Shown here piece by piece: positions 12,712 to 24,850 of a stretch of DNA of 64,000 nucleotides. Numbering within the stretch: position 1 is the first letter of the stretch; each line of letters starts with the position of its first letter. This stretch comes from Archegozetes longisetosus (lineage: Eukaryota > Arthropoda > Arachnida > Sarcoptiformes > Trhypochthoniidae), in assembly GCA_018873245.2 (NCBI GenBank), contig JAEMBT020000007.1, forward strand, positions 9,927,129-9,991,128, in the 5' to 3' direction. The notes under the pieces were generated by a model. That model worked only from the letters and a program-made list of their open reading frames with translations. It was not told the DNA's origin and ran no database searches. The position numbers and the translations under genes were made by a program.

Positions 12712-15018
12712 TTACTTAGATAAGAGTGCTTCAATTACTTTAACAATCATTAGATTACTTGTTCGTGAAATCGATTTGAATTCTTCAGGGGAAGCCTTTA
12801 ATAACTTGAGTAACAACTGAAACTGTTCTCCAGGAGTTAGGCCCAAATCATCTAAAACATCACATAAATAGCTTATATCAGTGGTTAGTTGTTGCTTTGC
12901 AAAGAAAGTCAATTTCTTCAGTTTTAATATTCTATTAATGTATGCTTCAATAGTTCTCTGCGTGATGCAATCCAATAAATATTCGGCTGCATTACTATCA
13001 CTACTGTTTGCTTCACAGCTATAGTTCTTAATTATATCGCAATACTTCAGCGCAACTTTGAATGCGATATTTTCTTGCAACACAAATGGTTCTAAATGTT
13101 GTGGAATTGTCAGAAGGTATTGACCGATTTGAGTGATATATTCTTGTGGAGACAAACTGAACGAATGCACGTCTTCCTCTTCACAGCTCAAATTGTTTTC
13201 CTGGAATGAACTCGAGACCAATTTTGAGACATCGTTCAGATGGCTTTCGATGTAGTTCAGGGCTATGTCCATGACAACAGAAGCTGTTAGTGAACAAACG
13301 TTTTTGCATTCATTCAAAACTGATTCTAAAAGTATTGATGGATTTTCGTTTTGGATCAAAATATTGATCAAATTCGTTAACTCTTTCTTTTTGTATGGAT
13401 TCAGCATTAGTTCATCGAAACGATTGAATGGACTCATGCCTTCAGAAGGTGATGAAGTTTTCTTTGGAATGTCAATTAAACTAGTAAACAATTGTTGCTG
13501 AAAGAGCTCTATTTGCACGACAAGTTCACCACTTGCTTGAAGTGTAAATAATGACAACTGAAAGAGTGACCAGTCAGGAATCCATGACTTGTTCTCAACA
13601 TCTTTTGATTTCGCTTTGATATCATCGATTATACTTTTGAAATGCTGCAGATAATCATTTAAATAATTTTCTAAAACCGGTAAAATCGTTGGAATCGCAA
13701 CCGATTGTGTGAACTGATGACAACGCTTCTCAACATCTTTTGCGTGAGAAAAGGCTTTACTCAATGACTCACTCGGCTGTGAAATCGCTTTTATGTTTTC
13801 CAAATCATTCATAAGCGTCTGCTTCTCAAGATCTGCGTAATTGTCCATTATTTCACAATAAGGTGAATATAAGATTTGTGCCAATAGTTCAACATTAGGT
13901 TTACTGAGATATTTAGTATTGGCAGAAGAATTAGAAGTTAGACTCAATTCAATACTCTTAGCGAAACGATAAGTGAATTGTTTCATTTCTATTATAAACT
14001 GAACACTTTCTCGAGGATTATTTTGTTTCTCAACAAATTCATTAATACAAGACGTAATACTGGGATCAAGTGACGAAAACACATCAATAAATATATCGCA
14101 TAGGATTTCAATAGTGGACTCGAAATCATTTGGGAAAAGGACCTGTAAACAGAAGTTGATCTGTGAGTGCCATAAAGATAGCAGGAAGTCATAGATCCCG
14201 TTCAGCCAATCCATTATATTTTCCTCTGGATCTAATTTGACAATTCTGGTCCATTCCGACAGAATCTGGTTTTTGATACACTTATGATAGTAAGATTTCA
14301 ATTTAGCCATTCTTTTGATGTCTTTAAAAAGTTTAACATAAAAGTGTGCCGAATCTAATGTCTGAGACACAAATCCACTCATGATCGACGGTTCGAGCAT
14401 TGATTCCAGTCTATCTTTGAGTTCTTCGAGACGTTCAACTCTTTGTTCATAATCTAAGACATCGATCAGTATTTCTAAACTGTTTTGCATTCCTATCAGT
14501 TTGGCTGCAATCGCATTCATATCTCCGCTTAGAAACACTTCCTCCACATCACTCGAAAGCGTAGTCCAATTGTCTGCTTCTTGTAATGCTTTACAAGTCT
14601 CTTGCATTCGTTTCTTAACGATATCAATACTGATCAAAGTCTGCATCGATTTCGATGACTCGTTTTCAATTTTATTCAACTTTTGTTTAATGTTTTTCAT
14701 CTGCTCTCTCAAAGCAATGGAATCCTTCTGAAGAGATTCAGTTTCGCGCATAACTTTCGGCAAATTATGAATCATTTGTTGTGCTGTTTCTTCTAATGAG
14801 TTGTTGACTTCTTGAACTAATAGTTGTAATTTGAAGACAAGATTTGTTGCAAACGTTTCTTTATTGGCATTCGAGTCAATACTAGAAAACGCATTATTTA
14901 TCCAATTCTTCGAATCAAAACTATTGTCAGAGAAGGCAACCAAATCCTGTTTTGAATAAACAAAATACCATTCAATTTAAAATCATTATATTGATTATTT
15001 GCTTACAATTTTATCCAT
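12712..15018 (-). CDS. COG7: Conserved oligomeric Golgi complex subunit 7
   Basis: Lobe-B subunit of the COG tethering complex, which acts in retrograde traffic within the Golgi and so supports glycosylation enzymes. Two exons on the minus strand: 15018-15007 (only MDKI) and 14946-12712, with a 60 bp intron. They total 2247 bases and 748 residues (human about 770). Family landmarks in order: the N-terminal SKNWINNAF (human KEWINAAF), MKLQL-like FKLQLLVQEVNNSLEETA, MQTLISID, CKALQEADNW, IAAKLIGMQNSLEILID, and near the end SLSPQEYITQIGQYLLTIP and TTDISYLCDVLDDLGL. The N-terminal 130 residues are helical and coiled-coil prone. The tiny first exon is supported by a GTAAGC donor, phase agreement and the family's short head before the WI motif. 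The 5' end faces SDR39U1. Confidence 0.95.
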
Positions 15019-15297
15019 TTTTAAAGCGATTTTGAGTGAGTTTCGGTCCAAGTCATCAAAATATTGATGTTTTATAAATATAAATCACATGACTCTCACG
15101 TCATACAACAGTTTGTCTCACCTTAAGGTCAAAACAGTAAACTTTTTAAAATTACATATCATCAGATCAAATTGTTGTTAATTCAGTTTTAATATTTAAA
15201 TAAGTTATTCAATAGGTTAAAGAACATTAAGATTAAGAAATGATTCGAAGTTTTGATTGAATTTGTTGAGATCGCAGATAAACATCATAATAAAGTA
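15019..15297. promoter_or_regulatory. Shared divergent promoter, COG7/SDR39U1
   Basis: Only 279 bp separate the start codons of COG7 (minus) and SDR39U1 (plus), so both 5' UTRs and both promoters must lie here. No TATA box or other element is distinct enough to name. The bidirectional reading follows from gene spacing alone. Confidence 0.55.
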
Positions 15298-18078
15298 ATG
15301 TCGAAATCAGTGCCAATTCTTGGAAAAATAGTTATCGGTTTGTCATAAACAGAACTATTATTTGAAGATTAGGTATTTTTTATTGAAATTTCTTCAAAGG
15401 TGGTGGAACAGGATTTATAGGCGGATCTTTGGCTAAGAGCCTAAGAGATATCGGAGCTGATGTTTGGGTCGTCTCTCGAATGCCTGGATCTCAACACTTG
15501 TCATGGGTTTGACACTATTTTTTATTTTGTCAAAACATTTAATACGTTACAAACAATTGTTTATATATGTGTTTAATTGTTACCGAGAAAATGATGGCTT
15601 TTTGTTGCGAACGCTATCTTAGGATGTGACACAAAGCCTGACCTACACTTAAACTAACAAACGTCCATTAAATAGGGAAAAGTTCTGATTCTCAAGACAT
15701 TAGCTCAGAGAAGGTTTTCAAAATAAACACAATAATGTGAGATGTTATCTGTAGTGGACTAAATTTAAGGATACTCTGGTCTATAGTTATAATGAAGACG
15801 AAAAGCTGACAACAACAATGCTTACCTAATCTTATTTGTTATGTTTTCAAGAGTAAAAATAGAGAGAGTTTAAGCTTAAACAAAAATCAAATTAGTCACA
15901 TTTTAATTAAACATTAAACAAATTGTAGCCATTAAGTTTTCAAAAACTTCATTCATGTATAGTTTCGTTATAAGTTTGAAAAAGTGAAATTAAATATTAA
16001 TCATGAAAATAAAAGATGAGTTTTGAAGAACTGAGGAACTCATTTTTGAAAATAGAATATAAAGTTGATAAATAAATCATCAAACAACCATTGAAATTAT
16101 ACATTAGAATCTCTGTCAGGCATTAATTTAGAAGTTATATCAGACATAAGATTATCCCAATTCCATGTGACATCATCTTCTTTTACTTGACTTTCTGGCA
16201 GACAAAAGTTAGTCAATTGTGTTAAGTCAATGCCATCGAGTGATGTGAACGCTGAGTGTTTTAACAAATTCTTATCCAACTCTTGAAAACTAATCAGTTG
16301 ATTGATTTGAACATTAGGTGCTTCTGCTGTTTGTTGTATAAATTCTTGATCGCGTACTTCTTCGAGGTCAGGAATCATTGGTATGACATCATTCTCAGAA
16401 TTATCCAACTTTTGTTTATTAGATTTTGACAAGTAATCGAAGTTTTGTAGGTGTTGTATGCTTTCGCTGGTCTCGTCAGCCCAAGTCGCTAACCTTCGAG
16501 GTCTTGAAGTAGGCTATCATTTGGTCAAATTTGAAAATAATTTTAATAAAAGTGACAATTCTGAGTCTGAATGATATACCGGTGGAACAGGAGATGAACC
16601 GATTATGTCTGCGAAGGGACTCGAGTCATGAATTACAGTCGCGTTTCCATTGCTTTGTTGATTGCTTCGTCTTCTTCTCGAATTTCTTGTAGTTTGTTGT
16701 GGTTGAGAAGACTCAATGTCTAGTTGCATATCGTTGTCCATATCTTTAGAGTTTTAGGCAATATTTTGAAACAACAAAACTTCGCGTAACCATAGAAACT
16801 ATTAAGAACTAGAGTATATCAAATATGAACTACCCTTAATAGCGAACCACTAATGGCTTCAATAGAAATGATAGTTGCGCGAGACTTAACAGGTTAATTT
16901 TGATTAGAGTTTTAAGTGATCAACACTCTGACAGTAACTTGAATTCTCGCATAATCAATAAACTATGACATACTCAAATATTTTATGTTGATTCACTTTA
17001 AAGTCTAAAGTCCTGTTGTATTGAATCGTACTTTACTCTCAAAAAGTTTTGTCCGAAGTCATTTTTAACTATGCTCAGATGTCATAATAGTTTAATTAGT
17101 TTCTTGTACGAACTAAAAACAACGAAAATTTGAAAAATGTAACAACTTTTCTGTTAACTAAATTTAGTGTGAAAAACGTTGATTTATTGTTCGACCAATA
17201 ATTAAGTAAATAATTAAAAAATTAATTTGACTTCAGACTGATATAGAAAGACAAGGTATACCAGAAGGCACAAAAGCTGTAATAAATGTTTCGGGTCAGA
17301 ATGTTTTGGATCCGAGCCGCAGATGGACTCCAGGCTTCAGACAGAATGTAATCGCTAGTCGTGTTGAAACAACTAGATCACTCGCTCGTGCTATACAAAG
17401 AATGAAAACACCTCCAAAAATATTTATTACAATATCAGGCGTAGGCTATTATAAGCCAAGTCTGACTGAAGAGTATACCGAAGAGAGCAAAGGTGGTGAT
17501 CACGACTTCTTATCTCAATTGTGTAGAGACTGGGAAAATGCATCTAAGCTTCCACCAGAAATTGGAGTCCGAAATGTAATTATTAGATCTGGTATTGTTC
17601 TGGGACTAACTGGAGGTTTGTTGTGGAGTATTATTTAAGTGTTTGGATTTCTTAATCAATGGATTAGTCGATAATTGTTTTACTCTACTCCAAAGGCATA
17701 ATAAAACAGATATATCTTCCGTTCTACTTTGGACTCGGTGGTCCGATTGCAGGCGGCAAGCAATATATGCCATGGATTCATATCGACGACATGGTCAGAC
17801 TATTTATGTTTGCAATAGAAGAAGATCACGTGACAGGAGTTCTGAATGGCGTTTCTCCTCACATTATAACTAACTATGAGTTCACTAAAGCTGTCGGTCG
17901 GGCGATGTGGAGACCAACGCTCATACCATTGCCTACTCTGGCAGTGAAACTAGCGTTTGGACCCGAAAGAGCTGTTATGATGACTGAGGGCCAGAAAGTT
18001 ATTCCTAAACGAACCTTAGAATTGGGTTATGAATATCTTTATCCTGATATTAATAGTGCGTTAAAAAGTATGTTTTAG
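15298..18078 (+). CDS. SDR39U1: Epimerase family protein SDR39U1
   Basis: Atypical (extended) short-chain dehydrogenase/reductase of the SDR39U family, related to bacterial YfcH/SulA-type epimerases. It binds NADP(H); its physiological substrate is not settled. Four exons: 15298-15337, 15400-15506, 17237-17615 and 17696-18078, totalling 909 bases (302 residues). The Rossmann dinucleotide loop GGTGFIG spans the first exon junction. VSRMPG follows strand 2. INVSGQNVLDPSRRWTP is the family's NLAGE-type region. ISGVGYY carries the catalytic-Tyr-like element, and GGKQYMPWIHIDDM lies in the C-terminal half with the usual VLNGVSP continuation. The second intron is 1730 bp, far longer than its neighbours, because it holds IFT43 on the opposite strand. 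An AATAAA-like signal follows the stop at about 18083. Confidence 0.93.
16097..16741 (-). CDS. IFT43: Intraflagellar transport protein 43
   Basis: Small subunit of IFT complex A, used for retrograde transport and membrane-protein entry in cilia. In an arthropod this would be mainly in ciliated sensory neurons. Two exons on the minus strand, 16741-16580 and 16513-16097, join in phase 0 (579 bases, 192 residues). The head is basic and S/Q-rich. RRLATWADE corresponds to the family's G/T-W-A/G-D/E patch. The conserved C-terminal half reads IPMIPDLEEV, then QINQLISFQELDKNLLKHSA, LDGIDLTQLTNFCLPE and DDVTWNWDNLMSDI, each with a clear human counterpart. The whole gene lies inside intron 2 of SDR39U1 in antisense orientation. 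Confidence 0.93.
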
Positions 18079-18480
18079 AAAAATAAAATAAGTCGTTATT
18101 TCATTTTCCGTATTTTTTATTCAAATTAATAATAATCCCTTTTCCAACACTAAATCCCAATTTATATGAACAAAAACAGAATAATTAGTGTATATATACA
18201 TAAATATATTAAGGACTAAATTTGAAAATGAAAGCAGTTTTCATTTACATAAAGTTTGATTTCTGCATAACTTATTGTTCATTAATCGTATAATAAAATA
18301 TTAAATTCAATCGCGATAACTCTTTAAAAACTAACAAAATTTGTTAAACCGATTCTCTTGGATTAGAAGTTTGAATGAGTCATCACAGCATTTTTGCCAC
18401 ATCTCTAACACATGTGAGGCACGGATGACTCAAGCGGATAGTCTCTATATTGACGTGAATACCTGAAGACTTATTCTGAC
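18079..18480. other. Convergent 3' flank, SDR39U1/AP1G1
   Basis: A 402 bp AT-rich gap between two stop codons facing each other. It holds 3' UTRs only; no further feature is seen. Confidence 0.55.
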
Positions 18481-21400
18481 CTACTGCCAGGTCGTGACTG
18501 GAAAGTTGTTCACATCTGACTGTTCAGTTATGCTATTACCATTGGTGGTATAAGAGATACGAAGTCTCATTTTCAATGGATTCTGAAATTAATCATAATT
18601 GTAGTTTGCGTATTTTGTCAATCGACTTCAAATTCAAATCAATTATACCTTGTTTGGATTGATAACTTTGATGAGCTGACTCACAGTTCCAGAACTATTT
18701 GGAGGAATTGTATTACTTGAAGGCGGCATTAATTGTAATTGGAATGTCTGTCAAAATGAAACCAAAGTTGAACTAAGTCATGCTTAAGAAATAATTTTTA
18801 AGTATGTTATACCTTAGGAACAGCTGCTTGAAAGAGAAAGTCATTCATTGAGGATGGGGTCGAATTGAATGCAGTCAATGATATGATGGTTAACGTAGGA
18901 TTATCTGGTGGCTTCTCAAAACTAAATTCAAGTTTAAGCCCATTCTTATCAAATGCCACAATTGAAGGGATAGAATTATTTATTTGTTTATTAGGCGTCA
19001 CTTCATTCAAGAAGCCGTCGAATAAATTATTAGTTTGCGGTTCATTAATGGTATTATCAAAAATTGTATTGGCGGGTGACAAGACAGGCTGCTGCGGCGT
19101 ACTGTTCGACACATTTAAATCTAATCCCCCCAATAGGTCTAAAACATCATTTGCTGTTGAATTAGATATAGGGGCAGGTTTCATGCCATCAATTACTTTA
19201 ACGGGAGACACAGAAACGTCTAATAGATCTAAAAGTGCAGCACTACTATTTTGCACGTTAGATTTGTTATCGTTTTTGACTAATGACGGTTCATTGTTAT
19301 TATCATAATTGATCTCCTCATCAGTGGCCTGACCATTTTGAACGCCATTTCGTTTCTCGGCTCTTCCAGTCATTGGTGGCATTCTTTCGAGAACACTGGG
19401 TCTCAACTGATCATACTTGGTGAAAAGTGCTGCAAACTCAACAGCTCTTTGCTGCAATTCGACGCTATGATCACAGCCAAACAAATCAATAACTTTTTTA
19501 ACGCGAGCAGAAGTATTTGGAAATCTAACACTCAGTTTAATTAGTGCCGCAATTGTGTATTCTTTAGTCACTAAAGTCATTAAATTACTCGAAAGTACTT
19601 GTTCACATTTATCAATAACAGAGTCTTCATTTACTTCTAATGTTTGTATTTGTTCAGAACTGTTAGGATCCATATCTGTCACAGAAGTCTGTAATAAATC
19701 TGCGAATTCTCCCAATGCCCACATCGCCACCTGAACCATAGGCTGTTTCGACTCTAGATCCCCATCTAGTTGCTTCCATAACTCTTGGACGGCATAGTTA
19801 TGAAGTGAATTCGTATCAGAAATCAGTTCAATCAAACTTCCAACTACATCATCGCGAACGTAATTTCCAGCCTATTAAAGATAATCATTTATGAGACATA
19901 TTCAATAGTTTAGTTTGATCTTCAGGGTCAATTGATCCTAAAGAGAAGATTGAGATCAAAGTGACTGGCTTTCCATCTCAGTATTGGCTGTATTGTTGTA
20001 AATTACGCTCACTCTTCGGGTTAAGGTTAGGCTGAGTTGAAGATAAGTTAACAGATTAAAAACGATAATTATAAATGAGCGTCATCTTCAACAATATTGA
20101 GGAAAAGCAGATTAAAACGAGAATTGGTTGTTGGAATGGAATTATGTAAGAGTAGTCAAAAGTTGAATACCGCCGTAAGTATTCTGATGACAGTGTCGAT
20201 GTGCCACTTGTGTCCAGGCGCGTACTTTTCTGCACAAATACATAAATTTGAAGAACAAATTGATTTGAACTCAGGGTCTGCTTTCTCGAGGAAATGTATC
20301 AATTCTTTAGACATTGTTCTAATATTATTTGTGTTGATTAAAGCAAAACATAATTCCATGGCTTTCTTTCTGATCGAAACATCAGGATCCTTAAGACATT
20401 CAACAATTGTAGTTCTATGACGTTGCACTGCATTATAGTCAGCCTGGACTGTCTTTAGTAAAGTGGTCAGAGCGACATATCGAATGTTTTTGTCGGTATT
20501 CAGAAGAAATCTGCCCAATATGTTGATGCCTAAAACCCTTAGACCTCCTTCTGACTTGATTTCCATAATTGAAATCACTGTCTCGTACAATATAGCATTT
20601 CCTACATTTTTACTACTTTCGGTGTTTGTTGCAACCTTTAAAATGGAGAATTTTAGTTACCATTACTCAGAAACTAGAAATCATTATTAGTCAAATTGAA
20701 ACCTGAGCTAAAATATCGTTCATTATTTCACTCGATTCGGCATCATTTCTTCCCAGCAGTCTTAAAAGACGTAGAATTTTGATTTGAAGGAATGGATCGC
20801 TAACGCCACAAACGTCGTGCTCAGGTGAATATCCGGCCATTATTAGGTTCTTCAGGATTCTAACCAGATTCGGAACCATCTGAGTGGAAGTAAAAGTTCA
20901 TCAATAATTAAGTTTCAACAAATAATAGCTAACGTTTGAGTGCATTAAGCACATGCGAACAGAAAGACAGACTAATACCTCATTGAACTGAACACAAATC
21001 CAATGTTAATAATAGCGAAGTGTTGCGTTAGAAAAACAATACGATAAGCAGTTTCACGAATATTTGGTTAATTGTGATAAGGTGAAAAACAAAGTTTCGG
21101 CTAAACTAAAGTGAGTTATAATGACATACCTTTTTGAAGTAAAGTAAAGTTTCAGCATTTTGCTCACACATTTCCGTAATAAGAATAATACCAGTTATAA
21201 GGCATCCTTTTGGCATAAACATTCAAAGTTAGCGAAAATGGAATTCAATAGTAAACGACTTGAAGCATACCGTGATTTTTTTTCATTGACCAGGCTTCTA
21301 GCTGCCGGCAAAAACATTTCCATCAATTCGGGCACTTTTCTAACAATCCTGGCAGCACATAAGGCAGCCTTCTTTTTAATGTAAGTATTTGAAGATTTCA

Positions 21401-22313
21401 TGAGTCTCTCAATTTCACCAGCGAGATCGCGACTCATTTCTAATGAGCAAATGGCACCCAAACAACAGAGCGCTAGTCCAACAATAAACTGAGTCTGACT
21501 GTTCAAATCACTGTCATATACAAACATCGTTAAATCATCTTCAATGATTAAACATGAGACAAACATACTTTTTAAGCGAATTAGTTATGAGCAGATGAAC
21601 GTCTTGTCTCTCATCCAACAATAGCATTGCTCCCAAGTAACCGATCCGTTTGTCTGTATATCGCGGAGAAGCTATCAGTTTAAGACATTCGAGCTATGGA
21701 TTGGATAAAATTAATGATAGAGCGTAACAATTGGTGAATGGTATATGTAATACTTGTCCGAAGTGTGCCGGATATCCTAACATATGAATATATAGCAGTT
21801 TTGCAACATTACGACATCGCCAGACATTGTCCTCTTCGCGAAATGTTGATCTAATATAAGCACATTCCTTCTGAACGACTGATCGCTCGTCAGCAGCAGT
21901 TCGTGCGGCACGAATTTGACGGATCAGGTCTCGTAAACGCATTGGTGTCGGCATTGCGGACGTGAAACTAACAAATATTCAAACAGTTACTATTGTTTTT
22001 GACATAACACTCAAATCAAACTACAAATAATTATTTCAAGTATAAAATACTCATTATGTGAAACAATTTAATGATAGACTAAATAAATAAACAAAATCTT
22101 AGTCATTGTTAATATGTAAATGTAAACAATTTTCAAGTTATATAGAAAACAATAAGTACACGAAAAATAATGACTTAATTGTCCGTTCAATATAACATAT
22201 TTGTGAAAAAACAATTATTTAATCAAATTGATTACATCAATCAAATAAAAATTAAATCTAAATAATAATGTAATTAATAAATACCGTGAAAGTAGAGCCG
22301 ATTGTAAATCCAT
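18481..22313 (-). CDS. AP1G1: AP-1 complex subunit gamma (one A-run indel)
   Basis: Large subunit of the AP-1 clathrin adaptor at the trans-Golgi network and endosomes. Minus-strand exons: 22313-22285, 21967-21754, 21693-21569, 21510-21271, 21206-21130, 20879-20703, 20635-20171, 19871-18813, 18747-18649 and 18582-18481 (about 860 residues; human 822). The adaptin trunk runs from [18 protein letters not shown] to about residue 590. The hinge holds two DLL-type clathrin-box repeats ([20 protein letters not shown]). The ear starts about [16 protein letters not shown] and ends NNFPVTTWQ. The A run at 21276-21283 has eight bases, but seven are needed to keep frame with NEKNHG and the next exon, so there is an extra base or a consensus error. 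A 9-codon upstream exon (MDLQSALLS) splices in frame; otherwise the start is ATG 21954. Confidence 0.93.
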
Positions 22314-22916
22314 TTTTATTAATAATTGATAATAAATAAGTCAATAACTAATACTCAAAGTTTTGAGTGACTCGTATCTCAGGTCTGACGATATCACAAA
22401 TTAGTTGAAATGAGAGAACACTCACTAATCAACTCAATCCCATCCAAACATGCATTGTCTCCGCCTTTATATACAACTCTTCTAATCAATTACGTCACAT
22501 ACTTCTGGCGAGCTATAATTCATATTTTTAAATCTTATTACTTGTACTCTATCATCAAATTTTTTAGACCATTGAATAAATGATTGAATCAGTTGACAAA
22601 ATTGTCAGTTTTGAATCCAAAGTATTTATTCGCTACAGCCATTTACTTTGATCATAGCTATTGAGATTTAAATATCAATTAAGTAGTCTGAATATCGTTC
22701 CCTAAAGTTTATGTTTAGGCCCAAAAACTGAGATTCTATTATTTTTAACATGAATTTCATGTGCTTTTCAAACGAAACATAACACTAAATATTGACCGAA
22801 TATAAGGTATTTCTACGCATTCAGCAATATATCATTTGATCTGAAAACAAACTTCAAAACAAAAGATAAATAAATGATTGTGTGTAAAAGACATTAATCA
22901 ACAAATATTAAACACA
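22314..22916. other. Divergent 5' flank, AP1G1/NFS1
   Basis: 603 bp between the likely 5' exon of AP1G1 (minus) and the start of NFS1 (plus). It must contain both promoters. No specific element is recognised. Confidence 0.5.
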
Positions 22917-24349
22917 ATGTTGTCTTCAAAGTCTATTAATAAAAGATTTTATAAAATGATGTCAATGTATGGTTTGAGTCGTTGGCTATCATTATTAGGT
23001 TCGCGACAAAATACAATCTCAATCATAAGTAAGTTTTCAATAAATGTAAAATAAAATTAAAACAATTAAATTAATTGTCAATCAATGTTATAATTGAAGA
23101 AAGAATGAAGTCATCGATAGAAAAAGAAGAGAATTCGTCATTACGTCCGTTGTATTTAGATGCACAGGCGACCACACCATTAGATCCAAGAGTTTTGGAC
23201 GCGATGTTACCATATTTGATAACACACTACGGAAATCCTCACTCAAGAACTCACGCATACGGTTGGGAAAGTGAGAAAGCGACCGAAAACGCAAGAGAAA
23301 GAGTGGCTGCTCTTGTCGGAGCTGATCCTAAAGAGATTATCTTCACAAGTGGTGCCACCGAATCCAATAATATCGCACTGAAAGGTGTGGCGAAGTTTTA
23401 CAGAGACAAGAAAAATCACATCGTTACCACTCAAACTGAACACAAGTGTGTCCTCGACTCGTGCCGATATCTCGAGAACGAAGGCTTTAAAGTGACTTAT
23501 CTTCCAGTCAAGAGTTCGGGTATCATTGAGTTGAATGATTTGGAAGAAGCGATTAGTGATAAAACTGTTGTTGTCTCTGTTATGACTGTTAATAATGAAA
23601 TCGGAGTAAAACAACCAATCAAAGAGATTGGAGAGTTGTGTCGGTCTAAAGGAGTGTTCTTTCACACAGACGCCGCACAGGCCGTCGGAAAGATACCAAT
23701 AAATGTAAATGACATGAACATTGATTTGATGTCTATAAGTGGTCATAAAATATATGGTCCTAAAGGCGTCGGAGCTCTCTATGTGAGGCGGAGACCTAGG
23801 GTTAGAGTCGAAGCGCTTCAAAGTGGTGGTGGACAAGAAAGAGGTATTAGAAGTGGAACAGTTCCAACACCTCTTATTGTAGGCATTGGTGCCGCTTGTG
23901 ATATTGCTATGAAAGAACTAGAGTATGATCATAAAAGGGTTGAGTTACTTTCTAAAAGACTTGTAGACCAAATAATGGCTGAAGTGCCGAATGTTATCAG
24001 AAATGGAGACCCGAATCATACATATCCCGGTTGTGTCAATCTTTCATTTGCTTATGTCGAAGGAGAGAGTCTTTTGATGGCTCTCAAAGACATTGCGCTA
24101 TCATCTGGTAGTGCTTGTACTTCAGCCTCTTTAGAACCATCTTACGTTTTAAGAGCTATTGGAGCTGATGAAGACTTAGCACATTCTTCTATTCGGTTTG
24201 GAATCGGGAGATTCACTACTGAGGAAGAGATTGACTTTACTGCCAGAAATTGTATAAAACATGTCAAGAGATTGAGAGAAATGAGTCCCTTATGGGAAAT
24301 GGTTCAGGAAGGCATTGATATCAAAACTATTAAATGGAGTCAACATTGA
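22917..24349 (+). CDS. NFS1: Cysteine desulfurase, mitochondrial
   Basis: PLP enzyme that takes sulfur from L-cysteine for Fe-S cluster assembly on ISCU and for tRNA thiolation. Exon 1 (22917-23028) encodes an arginine/serine-rich, acid-free head ([15 protein letters not shown]) that fits a mitochondrial presequence. Exon 2 is 23100-24349. They join in phase as 1362 bases, 453 residues (human 457). Landmarks: [45 protein letters not shown], the PLP lysine in [10 protein letters not shown] (about K254), RSGTVPTP, and the mobile-loop catalytic cysteine in [16 protein letters not shown] (about C377). The C-terminus ends [19 protein letters not shown]. All catalytic residues are intact. An alternative acceptor 15-20 bases downstream would shorten the presequence junction slightly. 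Confidence 0.97.
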
Positions 24350-24850
24350 TCGATCTGTTGTTAAACTGAACTCTGATTAGTCCTTATAAGCATAATTTAA
24401 TGTTTTATTTCATTAAGCATTGAACTGTACATTTTATAGATTGGTTTAAAAGTAAATTAGTCCACTAATTGCAAATCTTAATTTCATTCATTATTTAATG
24501 AAAGTATTGAACTTTGAATTAAAATCTTTTGATTTTTGAGTAAGAAAAAAAATTAGAATTTCATGATTGTTTTGCAGATATTATTGAGCGCTTTAATTTC
24601 ATTCAGATTTGATTTGAAGTCATTTTTAAATAATTAAATGGATATATGTCGAATCAACTATAAGTGAAAAATAAAAATTCATAAAAATGTTTATCAAACT
24701 TCAAAATAGAATGTACGTGCTTGTGTCTAAAACCTCTGTTTCTTAGTCATAGAGATCGATCTATGAATCTTTTTTATTGGCTATGTCTTTATTACTGGTG
24801 TCTCCAGTTTGTCTACAAGTTTGGATTTATTTATCATTTCTGACAACAGA
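24350..24850. other. 3' flank of NFS1
   Basis: AT-rich, with no supported feature. Confidence 0.5.

Noticed and set aside
23243..23836. 197-codon open frame antisense to NFS1
   Set aside because: Shadow of a highly conserved exon; composition fits reverse translation of the sense gene.
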